In this document: positions 35,601-47,600 of the stretch, piece by piece
How positions within the stretch are numbered: position 1 is the stretch's first letter
How the letters are laid out: each line of letters begins with the position of its first letter
Assembly (NCBI GenBank): GCA_000149265.1
Contig: CH000082.1
Coordinates: 108,718-172,717 of the forward strand
DNA: 64,000 bases
Reading direction: 5' to 3'
Source of the DNA: Ciona savignyi
Taxonomy: Eukaryota > Chordata > Ascidiacea > Phlebobranchia > Cionidae
The notes under the pieces: model-generated
Told to the model about the DNA's origin: nothing
Seen by the model: the letters and a program-made list of their open reading frames with translations, nothing else
Databases searched by the model: none
Translations under genes and position numbers: made by a program

Positions 35601-38600
35601 TATGTAACTACCAAGGTTACGCTCGTATTGTCGTACAACTGGTTACGAATGAAGAAAACCCACGTTTGCACCCCCATTCTCTGGTTGGTAAGCAGTGTCA
35701 GAATGGGATATGTACCGTACAGTGTGGACCCAAGGACATGACCGCCACGTAAGTAAAATTATTTTTAACACCAAAATCGATTTGGGTTTTAATTTTAGCC
35801 TTTTTTATTCATTTATATTATTTCTGTTTTATTTTCCCTTCGTCCCATAAAGTGTTACAACTTCCAAATGTTAAGACTTGATTTAAAAATTATAGACAAA
35901 AACCACCTGTTTTATTAACTTATAGGAAGTTTATTGAATTTTTGTAATCATTAAATGCAAATTGCAAACGAATATTGGTACAAAACTCCCCAAGTTCAGT
36001 AAAAAAAAATAAATGTCCCATAAAGATGAGTATAAGGTTTTGTTATTGGTGAATCTTATGGCAGTTTTTCTCTGCTTAGTTTATTTGTTGTCAGAAAAAC
36101 ATTGGCAACACTACAAAAATATAGGATCAAGTAAACATATGCCAACATAAACAACTAAATGCTAGTTCCTCTTACCTATTTAATCTTAATGACGTGGTTG
36201 TGTACAAAGTGATTTAGGTTCAGGTTCCTTAAACATGGTGTAATGTAATGTTACACAAACCTAGAGCCACACAGTATGAACTCACAATGATAAACAAACA
36301 TAATTCTTGGTATACTAAGAATAAACCTGACAAATCTATGTTTAAAGCTTAATGCAACGATGATATCATCATTTAACTTCTGCATTTCAAACATCAGTTC
36401 AAGAGTGATTTCTATTAGTTGTTAGCACTTTTGCACTTTCATAACCTTTTTATCTTCACTTTCAAAACCTATTTCATGCCCATAATAGACATTAATGCAT
36501 TAATTTACTTGTCATGTAATTCAATAAAAATAAATGGAATACAGGTAAAGGGCAATATGGGTTATCTGTTGTTTATTTTGTTAGAAACATGGCTTCAATT
36601 CAATTCTATATTAAGCATCATAATTAAATGCACTTTCCTAATTATCGCCTAACAAATGACTTCATCATAAGTAAACTAATACTTTGATTGAAAAATCGTG
36701 TGTGATGTCACATCCTTAATCGGAACTATGCAAAAAACTGCAGTCGGAATAATTGGGCATTTAATTTATAAAAATTCCAAAAACACTGTCAAAACAAAGT
36801 TAGAATGTTTTAAATTTTTCCCTTTCTTCGTATATTTGCCAAAAATATCCAACTGTGCAATAATTTAAAAAGACGCTGTAACTATGCACTGGAAGAAATG
36901 TATAATTGTAAAATAGTGAAGAAGATCAACAGTAAGATATACAACAACATAGGTTTCACATATATAATAAACTACCAAATTATATAGCAATATAATAAAT
37001 GAGTTGCTTTTCTTACAACATATTGCTTTTCTTACGACACAATTTTATTCGAATTTGGAAATGGGTTGAATCATAAAACGTACAGATTTTTATTCTATCT
37101 GGTGTATAATACAGGATATCCACACCTTAATCTCTCCCACTATGTTGACACATAACACCACCCAATGTATCCCCTCCTAGGTTCCCAAACCTCGGCATCC
37201 AGCACGTGACGAAGAAAAATGTGGCCACGATCTTAGAAGAGCGGTATATTGCTGCCGAGATGCAACTTAGTTCAATCAACGATGGCTTTCCCCAGGAAGT
37301 CCAACGGAACATCAAAGGTGAAATATTGATTGTGTTTAGGCATGTTGTCTATGTTTATTATGATATAATCACCATGCTGATGTCTATATTTGTATAAGGT
37401 TATTAGACTGCATGTTGTATTGGCCACAGACTGCATGTTGTATTGGAGTGGAAAAATTAAGTTTTAATCAAGTTCAGTGTTGTATATTTTGTATACAGGC
37501 ACTTAGTATATTTTGTAATTACCCACAGCAAAAGTTAAGAGAAAATTCAAAATAATTAAACTTTTAAAATTCCGTTTCATCTACAATATTTTCCACCTTA
37601 TACTTCTTCATAAATGGCATAAATATCAATGTTAGTGGTTGGAAGTATGTTTTTAATCTAGGAAAGCTTAAGAGGAAAGTGGTTAAATTTATTTAAATGA
37701 TCTTCAAGCTGTTGTTTGTATAAGTAGTCTGACCGATGAGCTCGTATGTTAGCATGTCAGACTGTCATCTGGAAAGTTGTGGGTTTAAATTCATTGCTAG
37801 CTAATCAGTTGTCTCCTTGGCAAGATACTTAGTGGACGCTGCTCGAACCAATTGCAATAATGGGTTAAACAAAAACTATATAATGTCTCTGACATAATGG
37901 TGATGATAAGATGGTGATCACCATCTTATCACATCTTTCATTGTCTCACCAAATAACCAGAACAAACAATTTTTTTAGGTTTATTCGTTTTTCCCCTGAT
38001 GTTAAATAAAAAAAGAAACAAATCACACCACAGGAACAGGGAAAGATGGCAAAACGATCAGTTGTTAAAACCTTTTCATGTAAAAAAAGAAAAGAAAACA
38101 AATCACAGGAATTTACTTTTATTTTATATTTCTGAGAGTCGACAAAAAAATGGAAACGAATCAAAACGAACGGTTGTTAAAACCTTTTCGTAAAAAAAAC
38201 CAGAAAATAAAAAAAAATCAAAGGAAATGTTGTGGTTAGTTCCTTTTACTGAACGCCGTCAAAACAAATAGTCTTTAAAACATTAAAAGAAAGAATTTGT
38301 TGCAGAGGAGGATCGAAAGAGAATCTCTGTGAAGGCAACAAGTGAAGCGAAATCCATCGATCTTTCCGTCGTCCGCCTCATGTTCATCGCCTATCTGCCT
38401 GACAGTAACGGCGCCTTCACCATCATGTTGAAACCTGTTATATCCGACGCCATTTTCGACAGCAGTACGTGATTTTGGTATCATATATGGTTTGACACAA
38501 GTAACAGGTTTATATACCTGGAAATCTACCTATTCGAATCAGTTTAGTTTCTAGTATTCTAGAATCAATAATTTGTAAACTTTTTCTACGGCTCTGAAAT

Positions 38601-41600
38601 AAACTTAAAAACTAAGCAGAAAACATTTTTCGTATTAATTTTATTAGGGAAATACAATTGCATATATGTTTAAAAAATGATTTTAATTTTTAATTATCAT
38701 CATTGTTAACTAAAAAAATATTGTTTTTACTTTTTTAAATTCACATCAAAATTAATTAAAACTCTTTTTGTTCCACTATGAGCATTATGAACATTTAAAA
38801 AAATAAAATCGAATCATTTTCAATTCAAATCTTGATTCTGAAATGACATCTCTAGTTATACCCCCTTTTTTAAACAGGAATAGCTAAAAACTTTGTCTAT
38901 ATCTTCCTTTTTTAAATATCAGGATTTTACCCTTCTTTTTACGGTAACTAATTATAAAGCCATGGCAGTCCAGTTGTTAGCATGGAGAACCACAATGGCG
39001 GGTGAAACCGTGGATAAAAACCGAGTAGCGGTTGTAGTTTCGGTGAACCAATTTTATTTCCTTGTTCATGTCCATCCACTGATATTTCCTATTGTTTTGA
39101 AATTTAAAAAATGTCTTCTACACTGAAAACGTTTAAAAATGTTGGAATAATTTGGTTTCAATGGCATAGCCAAATATTTGAGATTCCATTAAAAAATATT
39201 TTTAACGAGTCTCAATCTTTCTCCGCAGAGGCACCAAATGCGGCGACACTGAAAATTTGCCGGATGGACTGCAACGCAGGCAGCGCTAGTGGTGGAGACG
39301 AGGTGTACTTGCTCTGCGACAAGGTTCAGAAAGGTGGGAAAATTTCCACTCTATTTATAGCAACTCTGACTCATTGGCCCTTATGGTTTCTGTTATCCAA
39401 TTTACAACCGATTATTTCGCTGTGTGCTAAGTTAACTTGACTGGGCACTTTATTCGCTGTAAGTATTCGCTTAAAATTGAAAATGCATATAATTATATCG
39501 AAAAAACATTGTTAGAAAAAAATTGCAGGTTACTCATATTAAACAATACATTAAAATTGGTACTTTTAACTGAAAACACTATTAAAGTTAGATTGAAAAT
39601 TTTGTTTACAAATTTAAAACCAATATGATACCTTTTTACTTCAAATGTCTTTATCTGTGAAACATACAACCCAAAGCTATAGCCTAGGATATTAAATCAA
39701 GCAACTAATATCATATGTTATCTTGGAATAATGTAACAGTACCTACTACTGAAGTTGACTTAACATAAAAGGAAGTTGCTTATTACCCCTGTCCTCACCC
39801 ACAACCAAGTTAACGTATTACCTCTGTACTTACCCACAACCAAGTCCCAGTCCACTAATTACTATTTTCCTCACCCTCAACCAAGCCCCAAGTCCACATA
39901 TTACCTTTGTCCTCAACCACAACCAAACCCTAGTCCACTAATTACCACTTTTCTTACCCACAACCAACCCCCATTCACATATTACCTTTGTCCTCACCCA
40001 CAACTAAGCCCCAAGTCCACATATTACCTTTGTCCTCACCCATAACTAAGCCCCAAGTCTACGTATTACCTCTGTCCTCACCCACAGCCAAGCCCCTAGT
40101 TCACATATTACCCCCTTCCTCACATGCATCCTCACCCACCCGCATGTTTAACCCCCTCCCCACCTGCAGATGACATCCAGGTGGTGTTCAGTGAGGAAGA
40201 CATGCAGGGAAACAACATCTGGGAGGGTTACGGCAATTTCTCCCCCACCGATGTTCATCGTCAGTTCGCCATCGTGTTCAGGACACCACAGTACCGCGAT
40301 GTTGACATTAAGCAGCCAGTTAATGTACAGGTATTATGCTGCCTGTATGTTGGGGCAATCATTAGGGTCTACACCCCTGTGTCATAGTAAACGCTCCTAC
40401 TAATGTGATGTAACCAATGCAATTTTGTTAATACGGTGTAGGAGGGTAAAAACCATTAAATAACTTGGTATTTCAATTTACTGCCAAGTGTTAACCATTA
40501 AATTAAGGGTTAGTTTTTTAGCACAAATCAGATAAAAACCCTATCCCAGTCAGAGGGGTAGGACCATGTGGATTGTCTGGTACTTTGGTATTTTTCGAGC
40601 ATTTGAAATATATGCAACACCCTTAACAAATAGTGATTTGCACAGTTGTGTGCTGTTCAACTCAATGCTGTGTGCAATACATGAAAGAACAATTTCAAGC
40701 ATGAAATCCTGTTAAAGGGATTTAACAAAATCCCGAAAATCACAAAATCCCCGTTTTAAACACTCAAAGAGTCTGCTTCAATATCGTATTGCCTCCATTC
40801 TAACTGATGGGAAAACCCGTGCTGACTGGTATTAAGAATTCAGCAGGCTGGAAATTTCGCTAAGTGATCTCGGCTAAAAACCAGCCAATATAATTGAATA
40901 AACGTGTATTTTGCAAACCGTTGCACTAAACTTTTCTGTAGCCTTAATGTAAAAGTCATGATTGTTTAAAAGTTTAAACATATTAGTTTTGTTGTTTTTT
41001 CATAAGCAATTTAAGTTCATTATAAATAGAGGTTCTTTTTAAATGAACTACTTTAATTTAATAAAGATAAAAACAGAAATAATCTTTAAACATACGTCAT
41101 TTAACGTATATTGGGATATTTAGATATTTAATGACATGTTCGCAGGTTAGGAGAAACTGTAATACGTGGTTTTTTAAACAATTTATTTGCTTCAAACTCA
41201 AAACCCCCTCAAAAATCAATATTTATTATTTATGTCTGCACCCAAAAAATTTCCCAGGTAACTAATAAATATTAAAGCAGAAATNNNNNNNNNNNNNNNN
41301 NNNNNNNNNNNNNNNNNNNNNNNNNNNNNNNNNNNNNNNNNNNNNNNNNNNNNNNNNNNNNNNNNNNNNNNNNNNNNNNNNNNNNNNNNNNNNNNNNNNN
41401 NNNNNNNNNNNNNNNNNNNNNNNNNNNNNNNNNNNNNNNNNNNNNNNNNNNNNNNNNNNNNNNNNNNNNNNNNNNNNNNNNNNNNNNNNNNNNNNNNNNN
41501 NNNNNNNNNNNNNNNNNNNNNNNNNNNNNNNNNNNNNNNNNNNNNNNNNNNNNNNNNNNNNNNNNNNNNNNNNNNNNNNNNNNNNNNNNNNNNNNNNNNN

Positions 41601-44600
41601 NNNNNNNNNNNNNNNNNNNNNNNNNNNNNNNNNNNNNNNNNNNNNNNNNNNNNNNNNNNNNNNNNNNNNNNNNNNNNNNNNNNNNNNNNNNNNNNNNNNN
41701 NNNNNNNNNNNNNNNNNNNNNNNNNNNNNNNNNNNNNNNNNNNNNNNNNNNNNNNNNNNNNNNNNNNNNNNNNNNNNNNNNNNNNNNNNNNNNNNNNNNN
41801 NNNNNNNNNNNNNNNNNNNNNNNNNNNNNNNAGTAGAATTTATGCAGGTTGTGGAAATGAATACTTGAAGTCTAAGTTTAATACAAGAATTTCCTATAGA
41901 CTAAAATTCATTTATAAAATGGGTTTAGGCAATGCCCGCTAAGTTCCTTGCCCACTGCCAGACCAATATAGCCAGCGGCAGGTTTTGAGAACAAATATTA
42001 ATGCAATAATTATGAAAAAATGTTCAGATGAACGGTGATAACAACAAGATTTAACATAATCACAATCCAGGTCCAACTACGGAGGAAATCAGACCACGAG
42101 GTATCAGAGGCCAAGCCATTCACCTACCTTCCTAATAAATCCGGTAACATCCTTGTTTTTAAAATATTTAAAAATAATTAAGTGTTACCATGGCTAGTTG
42201 TTTCTGTATGGGAGCCAATGCCCATTGGGACCTAATGCCCAAGTAGACCGTTGTGTATATAAGTGAGAACATATATTATGACAATATTACAAATAATAAT
42301 CTAATTTTGCAATCACTTGATTCGGCTAGTTCCAAGTTTTTTTTTGTCACAAAAAAGATCAAATAGAATAATGAATGAATAGGCAGGTGCTTTTCTTATT
42401 AACTATTAATCTGCAAAAAAGCATTAAAAATCTAGAGGTTTATTTTCTGTGTTTCCAGATCTGGAATTGATTGACAGAAAGCGAAGAAAACTGATGCCAG
42501 ACTTCGTTGATCATCTTGGCAATGGAAACACTGGAGGTAAAACATGAATTTTTGCCTTCTTTTGTGATAACGTTTCCCTTTTTTAGCATTTTTTTACATT
42601 TCTCTGAACTCTTCTTTTTGGTGGTATTCCAATTCACCATCGGTACTTTTAGTTCTTGTTCCTCTTTGACCCACCTCTCTCTTTTATTTGTGTGACTTTT
42701 CCTCTCTCTCAGCATCAATTGTTATGCACAGTTTATAAAGTTTTTTTGTTTATTTTTAACCTTCTCTTTTTATTCTGTATTGTCTTCTTTCTTTATTACA
42801 ATTACTCTTAATTTTTTTTCCCTTTTTCTCTTTTTATTGCAATCTCTCTTATTATTTATTGCCTTCTTCTCGCAGGATACTCGTTCGCCGCCGGCAGCAA
42901 CGTCCAGCAGTCGTACAACTTCTCGTCTTCACCCGCGGGTGGTGACAACGGAGGGGGCAAGGTGAAGGAAGCAAGACGGCCACCCGCCAAACAACAGAAC
43001 CCACAGAAGGGACCCATGGACCCTACTATGCTTCTCAAGCTCAACAGAATAAAAACGGAACCGGTGAGCTGGGCAGTGTGTTTTTTTTATTCTATGATAA
43101 CATTACGAATCAACCCTCCATACCTAGACAAATATGTGTCAGTTTTAGATGATTCTTCAGTAAGCGTATTAGGATAAGATTACCGTTGTTAATACCTTAC
43201 TACAAATCATTTCAACCTTTCATACCTGGGCAAATATAGGTCAGATTTACACGATTCCTTAGTAGGCGTATTATGATGAGATCCTATTAATGACCACCAT
43301 GGTTAATAATGGGATAAAATTTAAACGGGCTACCTGTCTAGTCTTAAGACTTCTACAATCCGGTGCTGGTGTGTCAGGGTGAACCTCTGGTGTGCCCCTA
43401 CTAATGTATTAAATGGTGACCACCTTCCAACCAAACCCTATGTACTAACATTGGCTGCATTGCAATTTGTTTTACAGAGAAGTCCAGCACACTCACCCGC
43501 ATATTCAAGCCAAATGCCGACAAATGCCTACATGCCACTCAAGGTTTGAATCTGAGATTCTTAATATCCATTCATAAGCTTACTAAACACCATGGCATAT
43601 ACATATACCAGACTGGACTGTGTAAAGCTTAATTGTGTCCTGTGCCATGGAAGGTACTGCTGCTTTTTTGGGTAACATTAACTCTGTCTTAGCAGAAGGC
43701 TTTGTTTTCAAAACTACTACTTGCTTTTCTCTTTGTATCTAATACATCATGCTGTTGTAATGGATCCAGAAACTAGAGAGAGAGATTGGACATGTGTTCA
43801 TGTGTTATCCAGCGATAACTGTAAAAAATCTTTATACGAACACTGTTTTTGCGGATTTTCTAACGATAATGGTGTATATTTTCAATGTAAATTTTACCTC
43901 GTGTCAGAATACAAATGACACACACACACAACCATCAAGCTTATATTATAACGACAGTATATAGTCATTGACCGGGTGACATATTTTCTTCGACTTTAAA
44001 TTTGATAAATTTTCTTCATTTCAGTCGGAGCCTTCTCCAATGGCGATGAGCGAAGGGGGTTCCCCTGCTTCGCAACCACCTCCGGTAAAATATTGCTTTA
44101 AGTTTCGGAAATGAAAATTTGATTTTTAAGACGATTGATTCTTATTTTTAAAGTAAAAATGCATTAACTCTACCAATCCTTCCGAGAGCTATGTTTACTA
44201 ATCCCAAACATTATGGTTTTGCTTAAAAATTTGTAATTTTAAAATAAAGCTAAACCTGTGAAATCTGCATTTTGTACTGCTTAAAATCCCCTGGGTTGTG
44301 GTCCTAAATGGTTGCCTTTACCAAGTGAAGTAATGGTCAAAATGTCTCATTCATATACAACTCAATATTATAGCTCCGGTAACCCGACAGTGGGCACAAG
44401 GTAAATAAAAGTTTGCCTGTGTAATCACCCCCCTTGCGTGTTTGAATACACATAAACCAGACCATCATAACAAAACTCCCGGATTCATGTACATGAACAG
44501 TCTAACAATCTCACCACAACAATACAATCCACAGGATGAAGAATACTTCCCAGGCACCAGGATCCCAATGCCACGCAATGTCCGACCACACACCGGAATC

Positions 44601-47600
44601 CCACAGGTTGTCTTAACCTTCTTATTGTGGTTAGAGCAACAAGTTAACCACTTTTATCTACTCCAGTGGTTCTCAACCTTTTTTGGTGCATGCCTTCCTT
44701 TGCCTATTTTGAATCTCTTGAGTTATATGACATTTAGTATAAAATGCACCAATTCCTCTCTTGAAATCCTGAAATTCCTCCCTGGTTAAGAACCATTAAA
44801 CTTGTTCCTGTCAGTTTAAATATTGTCCAGTTTTTTGTTAGTTTAAACTATAAAGTGATTATTATTTTAGTTGCATGGCATTTATAGAAAATTTGATTAG
44901 TTAATAAATTGGCTGCGTTTGATTCATGTTGTCGGTTTAATTTTGTGCAAACTTGTAGCTCTTCGGCAAATTTTGAAATACAATTTTGCCATCAGTGATT
45001 ATTTTTGGTAGAAAAAACTTTTTTTTCGAATTAAAAAAAAACTTTTTTCTGAAAAAAAAATCAAAAATCTTTTTTAAAAAACTTTATCAGAATTTTAAAA
45101 TTTCCTTATTTTACAGATCTCGTTCCAGTCTCAAATCCGTGCGCCCCAGCAGACGATGCAACAGACAGTCCACCAGAATGAAGCTTACACGTGCGCCCCG
45201 ATATCTATGTTCTCAACCAACATGACCGACAGTCAGCAAATGTACGTTTCCCCTGCTTGTTCTCCCCCTGACTACATCAACAATCCAGACTACAGCCAGC
45301 AAGTAAGTACAACTGTTCAGGTGCCGTCCAGCTATTCGACTCGTTTGATATAATCGTTCAATACAAGCAATCCTGGAAACAAGTATTGTGGGGAGTGTTG
45401 GGGCGGGCTTTAAGCGAGTCACAATAAAAACATAGCATTGTTATTTCATTTGCATCTTTTCAATAAAAAAAAAAGAAAACTCTTTTAAAAACATTTAAAA
45501 ATCAAACCCAACCAATAAAAGGTTGATTTTTATTTCTGTAACTTTAATGTCGTATTTCAGCGCACTAGCTGGTAATTGGCTATTTTCGGCCATATTCCAT
45601 GCTAGTCTTCGTTATGAATTCCACTTCTAACCTGTTATTAGCACTTGCTATCGCGGAGCTGTAAAATAGACTGAATCTCTCAAAAACAACTTCTTAGATT
45701 CTCCAGCAACAGAGTCCTGCGGAGATCCAGCAGTATGAGGAGACCATTATGAACGAACTCAGCACGGTCAACACGGAAGAAATATTTAGCCTTATGAACT
45801 CGCCTCCATATTTAGTGGACCAAAACCAAAACCATACGGTGGTAAGTCACTTTTTTTTTTATTTAAATATATTTAAATAATTTCTGGTTTATTTAAATGA
45901 TTTCTGGTTTATTTAAATGCTTTTTGAAGAAGTAGTAGCTGTGATAGCCTCACTTGGGTACACTTTTAATTAGCTTGTAATATTTTAGTTCGATTGCATC
46001 TTTGTGGATAGTTGAATCTCGATACTTTTCTGGGGCCAAAAACAACAGCATTCTCTGTAGGTATAGGTGGGGCAAGACTAGAGCTGGGCGTGATTACGAA
46101 ATAACGAGAAGTGTTCAGTTATGTAATTACGGACGTCAGAGTTACAGTACTTAAGTCAATTCCGTAATACAACTTTGATCAATTACGCCCAGCTATAGGC
46201 GAGACCCACAAAATCACAACCAACGATTTATCGTTTACAAATTACAAATTCTTTGTTTATTTCCCCAGCAAACCTCAATGCAGGGAGGAAACATCATCAA
46301 CCAAGCATTCGACCAAGCCAATATGGTGGTCCAACAGAATATCAATACTGGCACCGGTAAGTTCTTTTCCATGCTTGTTGTTTGTTGTCTCAATAAATAA
46401 TGATTTGTTTAGGTATGACCGTAATAACCTTTTCTACAGTAATCGGGTCTAAACTGATACACTGTTTTTATCACGTGTTCCTATAAATATTTAGGACCTT
46501 TTAAAAAAAGATTTCTGAAAAGATTTAAAAAAATTAAAAAAATTAAAATTTGTTAAGTTTTTTTAAAAACAATCACCCCCTGATTCCAGGCAGCGGTAGT
46601 TTCCGCGGTGATTTAATGGACCCCATGGTTCCGCAACCCATGTCCCACGCTCCACTTCCTCTTCTTGGACAGTCGTTCTTCGAGTTGAGCGAGTTTGACT
46701 TCTCTAATATCGAGTCAGACGCCGGTTTGGAACTGGTGAGTTTTTTGGTTTTTTTCACGCAAAATTTACAAAAACTGCCACAAAATAATTTGTATTCTGT
46801 GCAATGGAAATTCTGACGATGCCAAAAGAGTATGTGTTTAATGGTCTTTCATAATTCATGGAGACTTTTATAAAAATTATTTTTAATAAATTTTATTCAT
46901 AATATCCTTGCCAGTCTCCGATATGCAACAATATATTCTCACAGACACCGAAAGGAGGAACAGAGGAGGAACATGATTTTGCCTCCGCGTGGAACGATGA
47001 GCAAGATGTGCCACATACCACAACCCAGCAGGTATTGATGAATAGTAAAGTTGAAATTGTTGAAAAGTGGACTTAAAATTGATACAAAAATGACTGATGA
47101 AAAATTTTTGAAATTGATTAAAAAATGTAATAGTCTTTATATCTTTATTTTTTTATTTTAAACGAGTGGGCAGATCAAGCACAACAGTACCCCATTTCTC
47201 ATTTCCAATTCTCAAATAAAATTTGGTGCCAATTCTTGTTAGCTTAGTACATTATGTTAGTAAGGGCCGGCCAATGGTGCACTGGGACCAGTTCATGACG
47301 TAGTTGTTGAGACACAAATATTTAAACCATTTTTGTCACAGAGAGCTGCTGCTGTGTCGAACAGCGTTACCACCGTACAATCTGGTAAGTTGACATGATG
47401 TTATAGAAACTCAAGTAAAAATGTCACATTTGGATGAGAATGGATAAGACTTGAGTGAAAAAATCAATTTTTAAAAAAATGGATGGATAAAACTAGAATA
47501 AAAAAATGATATAAACTTGAGTAAAAAATGAAATTTTTCCAGAAATGGAAAAAACATAAAAAAACATATCCCAGAAATTAAAAAAAAATGCATTTTTCAC

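Larger units (their letters stand above)
39229..42143 (+). other. NFKB1: NF-kappaB Rel dimerisation (IPT) domain
   Basis: Exons 6-8 (residues 215-327) encode [73 protein letters not shown] and [20 protein letters not shown]. These match p50 and p52 closely. Exon 8 (42071-42143) lies just right of the assembly gap and joins exactly in phase on both sides, so nothing coding is missing in the gap. Confidence 0.95.

Noticed and set aside
41285-41831. A missing Rel-domain exon hidden in the second gap
   Set aside because: Exon 42071-42143 ([13 protein letters not shown]) fits both neighbours in phase and completes the domain.
42440-42718. 92-codon minus-strand frame, Lys-rich
   Set aside because: It is antisense to NF-kappaB exon 9 and its intron; no similarity recognised.
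44442-44606. Longer version of NF-kappaB exon 13 starting at the SINE-derived AG near 44462
   Set aside because: Its phase does not fit exon 12; the acceptor at 44534 (AATCCACAG) does.
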